A stretch of 64,000 bases of DNA. Origin: Acidaminococcus fermentans. Lineage in GTDB: Bacteria > Bacillota > Negativicutes > Acidaminococcales > Acidaminococcaceae. The notes beneath the pieces are model-generated. The model saw only the letters and a program-made list of their open reading frames with translations, was not told the DNA's origin and made no database searches. The translations under genes were made by a program, and so were the position numbers. Shown here in pieces: positions 6,362-14,994 of this stretch. The first letter of the stretch is position 1. Each line of letters begins with the position of its first letter. The stretch covers positions 1-64,000 of the forward strand of contig NZ_VULN01000005.1 of assembly GCF_009696675.1 (NCBI RefSeq). The letters run 5' to 3'.

Positions 6362-7117
6362 TCACTCCGCCCTGTCATCCCGAATAAACACATACCGGTC
6401 ATCCCGGGACAGTTCCGGGCTCCAGACATAGCCGCTCCAGCAGAACCCTTTCATGTCTTCCGGCTTTGCCGCTCCTTTGCCTGCCAGATACCGGACCATT
6501 TCTCCCCGGGCCATTTTCACATAGACCCCTTTCTGGACCACCTTGTCTCCTGCCCATTCTCCAAAGATTACCTGGATGAGCCGGTCTCCCGGCTGCAAAT
6601 AAGCTTCGACTGCCCGGCTGTATTCTTTGGATGCCAGATTGATGATTACCCCGTCCTCATCCCGGCAGGCCCGGTACAGCCGGTCTCCCCAGAACTCATA
6701 CAGGTTCCGGGACCCTTCCGGTGCCCCCTTGGCCTGCATTTCCAACCGGTAGGGGACCACCCCGTCAAAGGGCCGCAGCACTCCATAAAATCCTGAAAGG
6801 ATCCGGACCCGTTCCCCCACCCAGTCCATCTGTCCGTCTTCGAACACAGCAGGGGCCATGTACTGGTACTGGATCCCTTCATAAGCCAGGATCGCCGGCG
6901 TAACCTCCCGGTCCAAATCCATCTGACGGAGCCGTGCATAATTTTCTTCTGCCAGGGCCGGACTGCAGGCCCACAGTTTCTGAAGCGCCTCAAAAGACAG
7001 GCCCCGGAGCCAGGTCAGCAGTTTTCGGGTTTCCTTCAAAAAAGAAGGCGGGGTGCAGGAGCACCCCGATTCCAGATCCACCTGCATTTTCTTGGCCGGG
7101 GAAATGATGATCCTCAT
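6362..7117 (-). CDS. yaaA: YaaA family peroxide stress protein (UPF0246)
   Basis: A 251-residue cytoplasmic protein. The opening MRIIISPAKKMQ, the central GFYGVLRPFDGVVPYRLEM, and the later INLASKEY and F-x-KMARGEM segments are hallmarks of YaaA/UPF0246. E. coli YaaA limits free iron and oxidative damage under peroxide stress and has a DNA-binding fold. The ATG overlaps the stop of the upstream bcp gene by 4 bp, so translation is coupled. Pairing with a thiol peroxidase supports an oxidative-stress role. Confidence 0.93.
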   Translation of the reverse strand: MRIIISPAKKMQVDLESGCSCTPPSFLKETRKLLTWLRGLSFEALQKLWACSPALAEENYARLRQMDLDREVTPAILAYEGIQYQYMAPAVFEDGQMDWVGERVRILSGFYGVLRPFDGVVPYRLEMQAKGAPEGSRNLYEFWGDRLYRACRDEDGVIINLASKEYSRAVEAYLQPGDRLIQVIFGEWAGDKVVQKGVYVKMARGEMVRYLAGKGAAKPEDMKGFCWSGYVWSPELSRDDRYVFIRDDRAE

Positions 7118-7569
7118 TCCAGCGCCTCCAGCATCTGGGCGGGATTTTCTGCCGGTTTCACTTTTCCCATAGCTTTAACGATGATTCCCTGTTCATCGAT
7201 CAGATAGGTGCTGCGCACCACGCCCATGGATACCTTTCCGTACAGCTTCTTTTCCTTCCAGACGTCATAGGCCTGGAGCACGTTTTTTTCCGTATCAGAA
7301 AGCAGGGTAAAAGGCAGACCGTATTTATCCTGGAATTTTTTGTGGGAAGCCACCGAATCCTTGCTGACCCCCAGTACCACAGCCCCCTTCTCCCGGAACT
7401 GAGGATACAGTTCTCCAAAGGCACAGGCCTGTTTGGTGCAGCCGGGGGTATTATCCCGTGGATAAAAATACAGGATCACTTTCTGTCCCCGATAGTCGGA
7501 CAAAGAATGCATGTCCCCATTTTGATCCGGAAGCGTAAAATCCGGTGCCGCCGTTCCAATTTCCAGCAT
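7114..7569 (-). CDS. bcp: Thioredoxin-dependent thiol peroxidase, Bcp/PrxQ type
   Basis: A 151-residue atypical 2-Cys peroxiredoxin. The peroxidatic Cys44 is in NTPGCTKQAC and the resolving Cys49 five residues on, the spacing of the PrxQ alpha type. The opening APDFTLPDQNG is also typical. It reduces hydrogen peroxide and organic peroxides using thioredoxin. AAGGAGGGG precedes the ATG. A TATAAT-like -10 lies at 7616-7611 on the minus strand without a clear -35. It forms a two-gene operon with yaaA. Confidence 0.95.
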   Translation of the reverse strand: MLEIGTAAPDFTLPDQNGDMHSLSDYRGQKVILYFYPRDNTPGCTKQACAFGELYPQFREKGAVVLGVSKDSVASHKKFQDKYGLPFTLLSDTEKNVLQAYDVWKEKKLYGKVSMGVVRSTYLIDEQGIIVKAMGKVKPAENPAQMLEALE

Positions 7570-7636
7570 GGCAAACCCCTCCTTGAAAACACTCAGTTTA
7601 TTTGGAAGATATTATAACATAGAATGGATCGGAAAA

Positions 7637-8018
7637 GGCCGCCGGAAAATCCGGAGGCCTTTTGGTGCATCGTGAGTCGTTCGTCGTTGTGGATGGCAAA
7701 TGCCAGGCATTTGCCGTTGAACGTATAGCCCTCTGGGCGGCCGGGACGGGCTCCCCTGCGGGGAGCCCCTACCACGTTGGGGTCAGAGGACCAGCAGGAA
7801 ATCAGAAAAACGGGGTTGTCAAAAAATCCGTTCCTGTGACCGTTGTATCCAACATCCGACCCCAACGCCGTAGGGGCGCGCCAAAGGCACGCCCATCCCG
7901 GCCTGCGCTTTTTATACGTTCCCAGGAACCCGCCCGGCGGGTTCCCTCCTTCCGCTAGAGACTAGAGACTAGTGACTGTCAGCTCATGACCATCTGCCTC
8001 CGGCAGATGGTCTCCTTT
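7637..8018. repeat. Terminator-like hairpin and composite repeat A, copy 3
   Basis: GGCCGCCGGA/TCCGGAGGCC hairpin at 7637-7662, heptads TGCATCG, TGAGTCG and TTCGTCG (7666-7686), hairpin GGCAAATG/CATTTGCC, then the same modules as copies 1 and 2. It ends in heptads at 7957-7984 and the CATCTGCC/GGCAGATGG hairpin. Compared with copy 1, both arms of the first hairpin differ, so pairing is kept while sequence is not. No gene is supported here. Confidence 0.8.
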
Positions 8019-8063
8019 TAAATCCCGGAGACTTGAAAGTCCCCACCCCATTTCACAAACTTT

Positions 8064-8966
8064 CTATCTCCCCCAATACCTTTTATACCACATTGCTGCC
8101 TGTTTCCATGACTGGGGAACACCCCTGCCTTCTTCGTACAGTCTGGCAATGGCATTGCAGGCGCTGGGGCTGCCTCGTAACCAGGCTTTCCGATACCAGA
8201 CCAGGGCCTGGGCAGGGTCTGCCTGGCCCAGGTATCCACTTTCCCAAAAGTGTCCCATGATTTCACAGGCCCCGGGATGGCCCTGTCGGGCGGCTTTCTC
8301 ATACCAGATTCCGGCCTGTTCCAGGTCATGGCAGCGCAGCCGGTATTCCTGGGCCAGGCGCACCTGGGCTTCTGCATGGCCTTTTGCAGCGGCTTTCTGA
8401 TACCATGCCAGCCGTTTCTCCCGCCAGCTTTCATTTTTCTCTTCACTCACCAGCCGGAGAAAGGAACCCATGGCCAGCTGGGCCGCTGCAAAGCCCTGGG
8501 CAGCGGACTTCCCGAACCAAATCAGAGCTTCTTCATAGGATGGATCCACGCCTTCTCCATAGGCGTACATGATTCCCAGATAATACTGTGCCAGGAAGTC
8601 TCCTTCTGCTGCCCGGGCCCGGATTTTTTCTCTCTGCCGGACGAACACCCGGACGGATTCGCCCAGGCCGGGCAGGTCTTTCAATGCGCCAAAGGCAGGA
8701 GCCACCGGATCCCCGGCCCGGGAAGCCGCAGAAGCGTAAGACCGGGCCAGTCCCTCATCCAGGAAGAAGGTTCCATATCCTCCATCCAGGTACAGAGCCA
8801 GAAGAAAAAGAGCCCGGCCGCAGCCATCCCAGGCTTTCGCCTGGATTTGAGGATAAGCCTCCCCAGCTGGAAGATTCAAAAACAGTTGATCCAGTTCACA
8901 AGTTTCTTTCCCCAGCTGTTCCTTTGCATCTGCCTGCTTTACTTTTTCCCCTGCTTTGCTCTCCAT
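8064..8966 (-). CDS. Sel1-repeat (TPR-like) protein
   Basis: A 300-residue soluble protein without a signal peptide. Several Sel1-like repeats of about 36 residues run from about residue 85 to the end, recognisable by LGIMYAYGEGVDPSYEEALI, AAAKGHAEAQVRLAQEY, AARQGHPGACEIMGHF and IARLYEEGRGVPQSWKQAAM. Sel1 repeats are protein-interaction scaffolds. The start at 8966 has AGGAGG 8 bp upstream; an in-frame GTG at 9017 overlaps the upstream gene and is less likely. It is the last gene of an operon with an HD hydrolase and a protein of unknown function. Partner unknown. Confidence 0.8.
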   Translation of the reverse strand: MESKAGEKVKQADAKEQLGKETCELDQLFLNLPAGEAYPQIQAKAWDGCGRALFLLALYLDGGYGTFFLDEGLARSYASAASRAGDPVAPAFGALKDLPGLGESVRVFVRQREKIRARAAEGDFLAQYYLGIMYAYGEGVDPSYEEALIWFGKSAAQGFAAAQLAMGSFLRLVSEEKNESWREKRLAWYQKAAAKGHAEAQVRLAQEYRLRCHDLEQAGIWYEKAARQGHPGACEIMGHFWESGYLGQADPAQALVWYRKAWLRGSPSACNAIARLYEEGRGVPQSWKQAAMWYKRYWGR

Positions 8967-9003
8967 AGTCTGAACCTCCTGCGATGCCCAGCTCTCTGTC
9001 GGC

Positions 9004-9438
9004 CTACTGCTCTTCACTTAAAATCCCGTACGCTTTGCGGTATTTTTCCACCCGTTTCCGGTCCTTTTCCGTCACTTCCGGCAGCCGGGTCAGGTCCATA
9101 TTGTTCCGCAGGTCCGCCTTTTTCACGGCGATGGCGTAGGGATTCCCGCTTTCTTTGATCTGCCGCACATACTCCAGATAGGGCACCTTCTTGTCATGGG
9201 TCAGCAGGGCCACCGCATCTGCCACGGTTTTCCCAAACAACTGTTCCAGGGTTCCCCGGTCCATGGCCGTATCTTCCAGGGTATCATGGAGCATCCCCAC
9301 CAGGGCATATTCTTCCCCCAGGGGAAGCACCTGATCCGATACGAACTTCACATGATAAATGTAGTCTTTCCCGGCCCGGTCCTTTTGTCCGGCGTGGAAT
9401 TTCTTTGCCACTTCATAGGCCAATACCAGTTTATCCAT
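9004..9438 (-). CDS. HD-domain protein, likely small alarmone hydrolase (MESH1/RelA HD-like)
   Basis: A 144-residue protein consisting of an HD domain only. It shows an N-terminal H-x-GQKDRAGKDYIYH, the metal/catalytic LHDTLEDT (HDxxED) and KKADLRNNMD. This set matches the hydrolase half of RelA/SpoT and stand-alone SAH enzymes that remove pyrophosphate from (p)ppGpp. Other nucleotide-polyphosphate substrates are possible. The ATG follows AAGGAG at 8 bp and lies two bases after the stop of the upstream gene, so translation is coupled. Confidence 0.7.
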   Translation of the reverse strand: MDKLVLAYEVAKKFHAGQKDRAGKDYIYHVKFVSDQVLPLGEEYALVGMLHDTLEDTAMDRGTLEQLFGKTVADAVALLTHDKKVPYLEYVRQIKESGNPYAIAVKKADLRNNMDLTRLPEVTEKDRKRVEKYRKAYGILSEEQ

Positions 9439-9440
9439 TT

Positions 9441-9962
9441 TCACCACTCCTTATTCACATTTGGATTTCCCATTCTCTCCAGGAACCGTACATCCCAGTC
9501 TTCATATTTTTCCATCAGCTCATGGACATGTTGGGCCATGATGATGGCAGGCACTCCGGTATTCACCGTGTACATGAATCGGAACCCCTGAAAGTGGAAG
9601 GGTTCCCCCAGGAGGCTGCTGTAAAACCGATCCAGCACCTGGGGTGTCAGTGGTCCCAGGGCTTTGCCCTTGTCTCCCTTTTGGGAAAATTCCCAGGCCT
9701 GGCCGTTTTCGTCGGCAAAAAGGGTTCCTTTCTGCCCAAACCGCCGGCTCATGGCAGGGCCCAGCCGTTCCAACACCGGCCGGTACAGTGCATTCATATG
9801 GACCAGTACCTGACAGCAGGGCTCCCGTCCGCCCCAGACCCATTCACAGCGAAAATCCACCAGACGCAGCCACCGCTTCAGGGCTTCCAGATTTTCGGGA
9901 TCCACCCCCAGGAATACCCCACAGTGCCGCGTTCCGAACTGATCCAGCAATTGGCTCTCCAT
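9441..9962 (-). CDS. Protein of unknown function upstream of the HD hydrolase
   Basis: A 173-residue soluble protein opening MESQLLDQFGTRHCGVFLGV. No signal peptide, membrane span or known motif is recognised. It is Trp- and Cys-containing in the N-terminal half, and its C-terminal half ends in VHELMEKYEDWDVRFLERM. It is the first gene of an operon: its stop is two bases from the HD hydrolase start. Coding potential is good across its length. Confidence 0.65.
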   Translation of the reverse strand: MESQLLDQFGTRHCGVFLGVDPENLEALKRWLRLVDFRCEWVWGGREPCCQVLVHMNALYRPVLERLGPAMSRRFGQKGTLFADENGQAWEFSQKGDKGKALGPLTPQVLDRFYSSLLGEPFHFQGFRFMYTVNTGVPAIIMAQHVHELMEKYEDWDVRFLERMGNPNVNKEW

Positions 9963-10094
9963 ACTCCATTCCTCCTATAGAAATCTCTCTTTGGATCCTT
10001 GGTTCTCTGCTTTCTCTCTTCTTATTATAAGACATCCAATGGGGAAAAAAGGGGACAGATATTTTTTAACAATCAAAGGAAAGTGACCCATCCA

Positions 10095-10338
10095 TGAGAC
10101 AGCCCACAGAACTGCACATGGAGGCCAAATGCCTGGCCATTTGGCCTTGCATGGAAAAACCGGCGGCCGGGACGGGTTCCCCTGGGTGCAGCCCCTACAA
10201 CCTTGGTATCAATCGATCCAAAAAAAATCCCAGAAACGGAATTGTCGAAAATTCCGTTTCTGGGATCATTTCATCCGACCCTGACGCCGTAGGGGCAGGC
10301 CACAGGCCCGCTCTTCACTCTTCACTCTGCACTCTTAC
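10095..10338. repeat. Composite intergenic repeat A, copy 4, with CTCTTCA heptads
   Basis: Hairpin GGCCAAATG/CATTTGGCC near 10122-10144, the GGGTTCCCC/GGGGC segment, and the CAGAAACGG...CCGTTTCTG stem (10229-10262). It closes with four heptads of type CTCTTCA/CTCTGCA (10311-10338). The heptads run into the stop codon of the M20 hydrolase gene. No gene in the repeat. Confidence 0.75.
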
Positions 10339-11633
10339 TTGTTCCCAAAATGCTCCACCAGCAGGGTGATGGTTGCGGCGGTGCGGGGCAGTACGTCTTC
10401 GTTGAAATCAAAATCGCTCTGATGGTGGCCGGCGGCTTCTTTGGTGCCGTAGAGCATGTAGACGGCCTGGCCGCCGTGTTCCTGGACCCGGCTCATGAAG
10501 TAGCAGCAGTCTTCACTGCCGCTGACTTTCTGTTCCTTTACCACATGCTGGTACAGATTCTGGGATTTCACCAAATCATAGATTTCTTCTCCCATCTCCT
10601 TGGAGGAGTTGGAGGAAGTGGCGCTGCCCCGGGGGGTGATCTTTACGTCCACATCATAGAGCATGGCAGCGGCCCGGCACATCCGTCTGGCTTCTTTGGC
10701 CATGAAGTCGTTGATTTCGGCAGTTTCTCCCCGGGTCTCGAATTTGATCAGACCGTTGGCGGGCACCACGTTCCGGCCGGTGCCGGCTTCCAGGACCCCT
10801 ACGTTGATCCGGGAAGAACCACCGCTGTGGCGGCTGATGGTGTGGAGGGAAATGGCAGCCTGGGCAGCGGCCAAAAGGGCATTCTTCCCTTTTTCCGGTT
10901 CGGCGCCTGCATGGCTGGGCACCCCGGTGAATTCCGCATCCAGTTTGTCGGTGGCCAGGAACCCTTTGGTCATGCACACCAGGGATCCGTCGTTGTAATC
11001 CCCCAGACCGATATGGCCGCTGAGGAAGTAGTCCACATCGTCCACAATGCCGCTCTGGACCATGCTCTTGGCCCCTACCACCCCTTCTTCCCCGGGCTGG
11101 AAGCAGATCTTCAGGGTACCGGCCATTTTGTCCTTATGAGCAGCCACCAGCCGGGCTACGGCCAGGCCAATGGTGGCATGGCCGTCATGGCCGCAGGCGT
11201 GCATGAGCCCGGGGTGTTTGGACTGGAACCCCAGGGCGCTGGGCCGGTGGCTGGGTGCCGGGTCCTCGGCCACGAACAGGGAGTCGATGTCGAACCGGAG
11301 AGCTACGGTTTTACCAGGTTTGGCAAAGTGCATGATCCCCACGCAGCCGGTCATGCCCCCTTTCATCCGGTCCACCAGCACCGGATTGGCCCCTTCCTTG
11401 ATGGCCCGCTGGGCGCATTTTTTCAGGGTATCTTCGTCGGGCACCAGCATCCGGGCACTGTCGTCCAGCACGTCGGCGCCCATTTTCACTTCATATCCCA
11501 GTTTTTCCAGTTCTGTGGCGATGATGGACGTAGTGCGGAATTCAGTCCAGGCGGTTTCCGGATGGGCATGGAGATCCCGTCTCTGCTGGATCATTTCGTC
11601 TTTCATTGCCAAAGCTTCCTCATAATAGGTCAT
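10335..11633 (-). CDS. M20 family metallo-amidohydrolase, AbgA-like
   Basis: A 432-residue cytoplasmic protein. QRRDLHAHPETAWTEF begins the M20D domain; MHACGHDGH carries metal ligands; FQPGEEGVVGAK is the catalytic Glu region; GVPSHAGAEPEKGKNAL opens the dimerisation domain. Overall it resembles the A subunit of p-aminobenzoyl-glutamate hydrolase or an N-acyl amino acid amidase. No AbgB partner is adjacent. Start at 11633: GGGAGGA lies 7 bp upstream, whereas the longer frame starts within repeat sequence. Exact substrate cannot be told from sequence. Confidence 0.85.
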   Translation of the reverse strand: MTYYEEALAMKDEMIQQRRDLHAHPETAWTEFRTTSIIATELEKLGYEVKMGADVLDDSARMLVPDEDTLKKCAQRAIKEGANPVLVDRMKGGMTGCVGIMHFAKPGKTVALRFDIDSLFVAEDPAPSHRPSALGFQSKHPGLMHACGHDGHATIGLAVARLVAAHKDKMAGTLKICFQPGEEGVVGAKSMVQSGIVDDVDYFLSGHIGLGDYNDGSLVCMTKGFLATDKLDAEFTGVPSHAGAEPEKGKNALLAAAQAAISLHTISRHSGGSSRINVGVLEAGTGRNVVPANGLIKFETRGETAEINDFMAKEARRMCRAAAMLYDVDVKITPRGSATSSNSSKEMGEEIYDLVKSQNLYQHVVKEQKVSGSEDCCYFMSRVQEHGGQAVYMLYGTKEAAGHHQSDFDFNEDVLPRTAATITLLVEHFGNK

Positions 11634-11673
11634 GGTTTTATCCTCCCTGAATATATTTGAACAGTCTCTAGCT

Positions 11674-11701
11674 CTCTTCACTCTTCACTCTGCCCTCTTC
11701 A
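11674..11701. repeat. Heptad array overlapping the DUF4127 gene stop
   Basis: Units CTCTTCA (11674), CTCTTCA (11681), CTCTGCC (11688) and CTCTTCA (11695). The TGA stop of the DUF4127 gene at 11685-11687 lies in the second unit, and the last few codons are heptad-encoded. Confidence 0.75.
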
Positions 11702-13256
11702 CTGCCACTTCGAAGGTCCTGTGCCAGGGCAGGCTGTACCGGTACTGTTCCGGCCGCTTGCCCAGGAGGGGCACTCCTTCTTTCAGCATTTTTTCGGTGA
11801 CCAGGGTTTCCGCCTGGGCGGTCTGGGCATCGGTGAGCTTTCCGTCCGTCCACTGTCGGGGCCAGATCAGTTCCTGGCGCACCTGCTGCCGGACTTTGCT
11901 CTGGTAGAGCCAGTCGTCCAGGTACCGGACGGTCAAAAGGTCCTGCCGGTCCCGGTCGCTCAGATACGGCCGGAGCATCCCCTGGCCCAGGGCGTATCCC
12001 AGGCTGTTGCTGGCAGTGTTCCACCCGGCGTAGGACCCCAGCCGGTACCCCAGAGGCTCCTGCCCCGGTTCCCCGGTCAGCAGGCCCTTTACCAGGGCGG
12101 TGCTGCCTCCGTTTCCAAAGGCCACGTCGGCGATCCCCACATTCCGTCCCTGCCGGACGTACTTTTGGGCAGTGGCCAGGAACTGCTGGCCCTGTTCATC
12201 CAGATCCGGTCCGTTGGCGGCAGAATCCGCACCCAGGGTCACCCCGTCCCCCGGGGTATAGAGCCCCAGCACCAGGTCCGCCCGCTTGTCCGTCCGGGCC
12301 GGGTATCCTCCTGCAGCCAGCACATGCTGCCGGTAACTGGTGCCCATGGGGCTGTCCTCGTAACTGGCCACAGTGGCGGCTCCGGTGCCCCCATTGTACC
12401 AGCCGTATACCAGAGGGGTCTCTCCCCGTGCCTTGTTCAGGGCCCGGTTCAGCAGCACCATCCCCAGTTCGTCCGCCCCGGAAAAACTCCGGAACTTGTA
12501 CCGGAAGGCCGGGTCGGCGAAATTTTCCAGGTCCGCCGCATCTTTATGGGCTTCGGAATAGGGGGCGGAATCGTCCCGTCCGATGAGGAAATAGTCCATT
12601 TTCCCTGCTTCCAGGCCCCGGGTAAGCCCTTTCAGCACAAACAGGTTCTTTCCCCGGCGTTCCAGTACATCCCGGCGGATATCCAGGGGCAGAGCCTGTT
12701 CCACCTGGTTCAGTTCGTTTTTCTCCTTCCGGGTGAGGATCCCCAGCCGCTTTCTGTCCCGGAGCTGTCCCCACCGGAAGATCTGAGGCCCGTACTGGGC
12801 ATAGTAAGCCGGTTCCGCCGGAGCGCTGCTCCACTTGGGGGAGCGCATCACCGTGGCAAAGCCGTAAAGGGGCACTCCCGGGTGCCGCTTTTTGAAGGCC
12901 AGCAGAGCATTGGCCCTTTGGGCCAGCACCGCCGGATCCAGTTCATGAGTCCGGGAAGGCACCAGGCCCCCGTAAATGAGACTGTCCGTGGACACCACCG
13001 CTCCTGCCGCTCCCCGGGCTTCCTGGTCCAGCCATTGGGCCAGCTTGTCCGGGTCCCCGTTCTGCCGGTCGCTGGCCAGGAACTTCTCCGGCGGGGTCAC
13101 CACCTGGACCCCTGCCTTCCGGAAGCTGTCCACCGTATAGGCCAGGGACACGGGACGGTTGTCCAGGGGAATGAAAAGGATTTTCTCCGCTGCCGCCGGT
13201 GCACAAACACCCATCAGCAGCACAACAAAAGCACCAAAACGTTTACACCAGCCCAA
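11685..13256 (-). CDS. DUF4127 family secreted protein
   Basis: A 523-residue protein with a signal peptide (about residues 1-23, ending CAPAAAEK). EKILFIPLDNRPVSLAYT, DSLIYGGLVPSRTH, FATVMRSPKWSSAPAEP and GRDDSAPYSEAHKDA are landmarks of DUF4127. Members are extracytoplasmic or lipid-anchored and of unknown function; the conserved Asp, Arg and His clusters hint at an enzyme. TTG start at 13256 with AAAGAGGTG upstream, 16 bp after the preceding gene. It ends the operon HD phosphohydrolase, membrane protein, DUF4127. Confidence 0.8.
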   Translation of the reverse strand: MGWCKRFGAFVVLLMGVCAPAAAEKILFIPLDNRPVSLAYTVDSFRKAGVQVVTPPEKFLASDRQNGDPDKLAQWLDQEARGAAGAVVSTDSLIYGGLVPSRTHELDPAVLAQRANALLAFKKRHPGVPLYGFATVMRSPKWSSAPAEPAYYAQYGPQIFRWGQLRDRKRLGILTRKEKNELNQVEQALPLDIRRDVLERRGKNLFVLKGLTRGLEAGKMDYFLIGRDDSAPYSEAHKDAADLENFADPAFRYKFRSFSGADELGMVLLNRALNKARGETPLVYGWYNGGTGAATVASYEDSPMGTSYRQHVLAAGGYPARTDKRADLVLGLYTPGDGVTLGADSAANGPDLDEQGQQFLATAQKYVRQGRNVGIADVAFGNGGSTALVKGLLTGEPGQEPLGYRLGSYAGWNTASNSLGYALGQGMLRPYLSDRDRQDLLTVRYLDDWLYQSKVRQQVRQELIWPRQWTDGKLTDAQTAQAETLVTEKMLKEGVPLLGKRPEQYRYSLPWHRTFEVAVKRAE

Positions 13257-13272
13257 GTCTGCACCTCTTTTT

Positions 13273-14397
13273 CTAATTCATCCATCTGGCCGCCAGATCC
13301 AGGATCTTGGCTATGGTCTGGAGCTGGCCCTGGTATTTGCTGATTTCCTGCTGGATGGCGGCATCTCCCTGGCCGTTCTGGGCAGCCTGGGCCAGCTGGT
13401 CCAGTTTGGCCAGGATCTCATCCTGGTGGTCCACCAGTGTCCTTACCACTTTGCCTACAAGGGGGCTGTTCAGGGCCTTCTGGAGGGCCTGACGCTGCTG
13501 TTCCAGGGTTTCCGGGCTGGTGGTTCCGGGTCCCTGGACCGCAGGAGGCAGAACGGTGCCCTGGCTGCCGGCACTTTTCCGCCGGGTGCCTCCCTGTGTC
13601 CCACTGCCCCCTGCTGGCTCATCACTGCCAGTGGCTTCCTGGACCTTGTCCCGGACTGCTTCATAGAGGGGAGCCAGGGGGGTGTCTTCCAGTCCCTGGG
13701 CCGCCTGGAGCACGGCTCCGGCCACTCCTGCCGCCTGTTTCGTCTGTTTGGTCCGGGGATTTTTCTGGAGGATCTTCCCGTAATACCCTTTCAGGTTGGT
13801 GATTTCCACCAGCTGCCAGTCCCCTTTTTCATTTTTCTGCATGTGGAGCACCAGGGTATCCGTGCCCACCGCCGGATTATCCAGCTGGACGTTCACCAGG
13901 GCGTCCTGGGGATAGCTGGCCCCGGGCTGGATGTCCTTCACCTTCAGGGCATTCCAGTCCACTGGCAGCACCTTGTCCGGGTGGGTCTTCCGGTAGGAAT
14001 CGGTCCAGTCCCCGGTCAGGACGGCATTGTGGATCAATTCCTCCAGGTGCCGGGTGATTTCATCCTTTTCCCCTTCGGTGTAACCGTCCTCCACGTCATT
14101 TTCCCCCTGGGCGGCCAGCAGGGCATCATACCCCTTGTCCACCACTTTCGTAAGGTCCGTATGGTCCTGGAAGGTAACGATATCGTGCTTGTTCACTGAT
14201 TCCCGGATCAGTTTCACCGCATACTGGGGGGTGCGGATATAGTACAGGAAGTACCAGCCGGAAACGGCCCCGATCAGCACCGCCAGGGCCGCCCCCAGAG
14301 CGATTTTTTTCTTTTTCCGGCGCCGGGCCTGTGCCTGCTCCTGTTCTTTTTGCCGGGGATCCGGCGAAGGATTCCCGGCGGTCTGCTGTTTTGTCAT
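13273..14397 (-). CDS. Membrane-anchored protein, DUF2939-like
   Basis: A 374-residue protein. A charged cytoplasmic N-terminus with RRRKKKKIA precedes one transmembrane helix (about residues 32-52). The extracytoplasmic part begins YYIRTPQYAVKLIRES, resembling DUF2939. A Gly/Thr/Ser/Pro-rich linker near residues 255-300 precedes a helical C-terminal region, LDQLAQAAQNGQGDAAIQQE. The start lies three bases after the stop of the HD gene. Function unknown; co-operation with the secreted DUF4127 product is suggested by position only. Confidence 0.65.
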   Translation of the reverse strand: MTKQQTAGNPSPDPRQKEQEQAQARRRKKKKIALGAALAVLIGAVSGWYFLYYIRTPQYAVKLIRESVNKHDIVTFQDHTDLTKVVDKGYDALLAAQGENDVEDGYTEGEKDEITRHLEELIHNAVLTGDWTDSYRKTHPDKVLPVDWNALKVKDIQPGASYPQDALVNVQLDNPAVGTDTLVLHMQKNEKGDWQLVEITNLKGYYGKILQKNPRTKQTKQAAGVAGAVLQAAQGLEDTPLAPLYEAVRDKVQEATGSDEPAGGSGTQGGTRRKSAGSQGTVLPPAVQGPGTTSPETLEQQRQALQKALNSPLVGKVVRTLVDHQDEILAKLDQLAQAAQNGQGDAAIQQEISKYQGQLQTIAKILDLAARWMN

Positions 14398-14400
14398 GAT

Positions 14401-14898
14401 TTATCGGTCCTTCAAATACAGCTCCTCGAACAACTTCTTCCCGGTTTCCGTCTTGTACAGCCGCTGATACAGGGCTTCATCCTGCTGCCGGTTATCTCCG
14501 TCTTCGTAGGGGTTCACCAGCATATCCGCTTCCGCCAGGATCTGGGCGTCCGGGCCGTCGATGCTGGCATAGGTATGATGATGGCCGATGAGCCACTTGA
14601 TCCGTTCTGCGTCTTCTCCGGTGATGCCGGCGTCTGCCAGGATGGGCTGGGCAATGTCCGGGCCCAGTTCTTCCTGGATCTTCCCGGTGCAGTGGCCGTA
14701 CCGGCGTTCTCCTTCGTGGATGCCGATATCATGGAGATAGGCGGCGGCTTCCAGCCGGAACAGGGTCCGGGGATCCAGCCCCTCCCCCATCCCGATCAGC
14801 CGGGCAAAAGCATGGACTTTCAAAAGATGATGGATCCGCCGGGGATCCCCTGCATCATAGACAATGGCAGCCCGGGCGATTTTTTCCAATGGTTCCAT
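14401..14898 (-). CDS. HD-domain phosphohydrolase
   Basis: A 165-residue single HD domain. RRIHHLLKVHAFARLI, AAYLHDIGIHEGERR (the HD pair) and IGHHHTYASIDGPDAQILAE,AD give the H...HD...H...D metal pattern. Likely a nucleotide or small-molecule phosphohydrolase; substrate not predictable. It is first in the operon with the DUF2939-like and DUF4127 genes. Confidence 0.8.
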   Translation of the reverse strand: MEPLEKIARAAIVYDAGDPRRIHHLLKVHAFARLIGMGEGLDPRTLFRLEAAAYLHDIGIHEGERRYGHCTGKIQEELGPDIAQPILADAGITGEDAERIKWLIGHHHTYASIDGPDAQILAEADMLVNPYEDGDNRQQDEALYQRLYKTETGKKLFEELYLKDR

Positions 14899-14952
14899 AA
14901 ATGATCACGACCTTTCTGATAGGGATATTATAGGGGAAGAAGGGGGAAAAAG

Positions 14953-14990
14953 AAAGGGGCTGTTGCCCGTGCAACAGCCCTTTTGCTTTT
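14953..14990 (-). terminator. Terminator of the OmpA gene, CTGTTGC-type
   Basis: Minus-strand hairpin GGGCTGTTGC/GCAACAGCCC with loop ACGG, then CTTTCTTTTT. It lies ten bases after the ompA-like stop. One of a set of terminators in this window sharing the same stem core. Confidence 0.9.
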
Positions 14991-14994
14991 TCAA

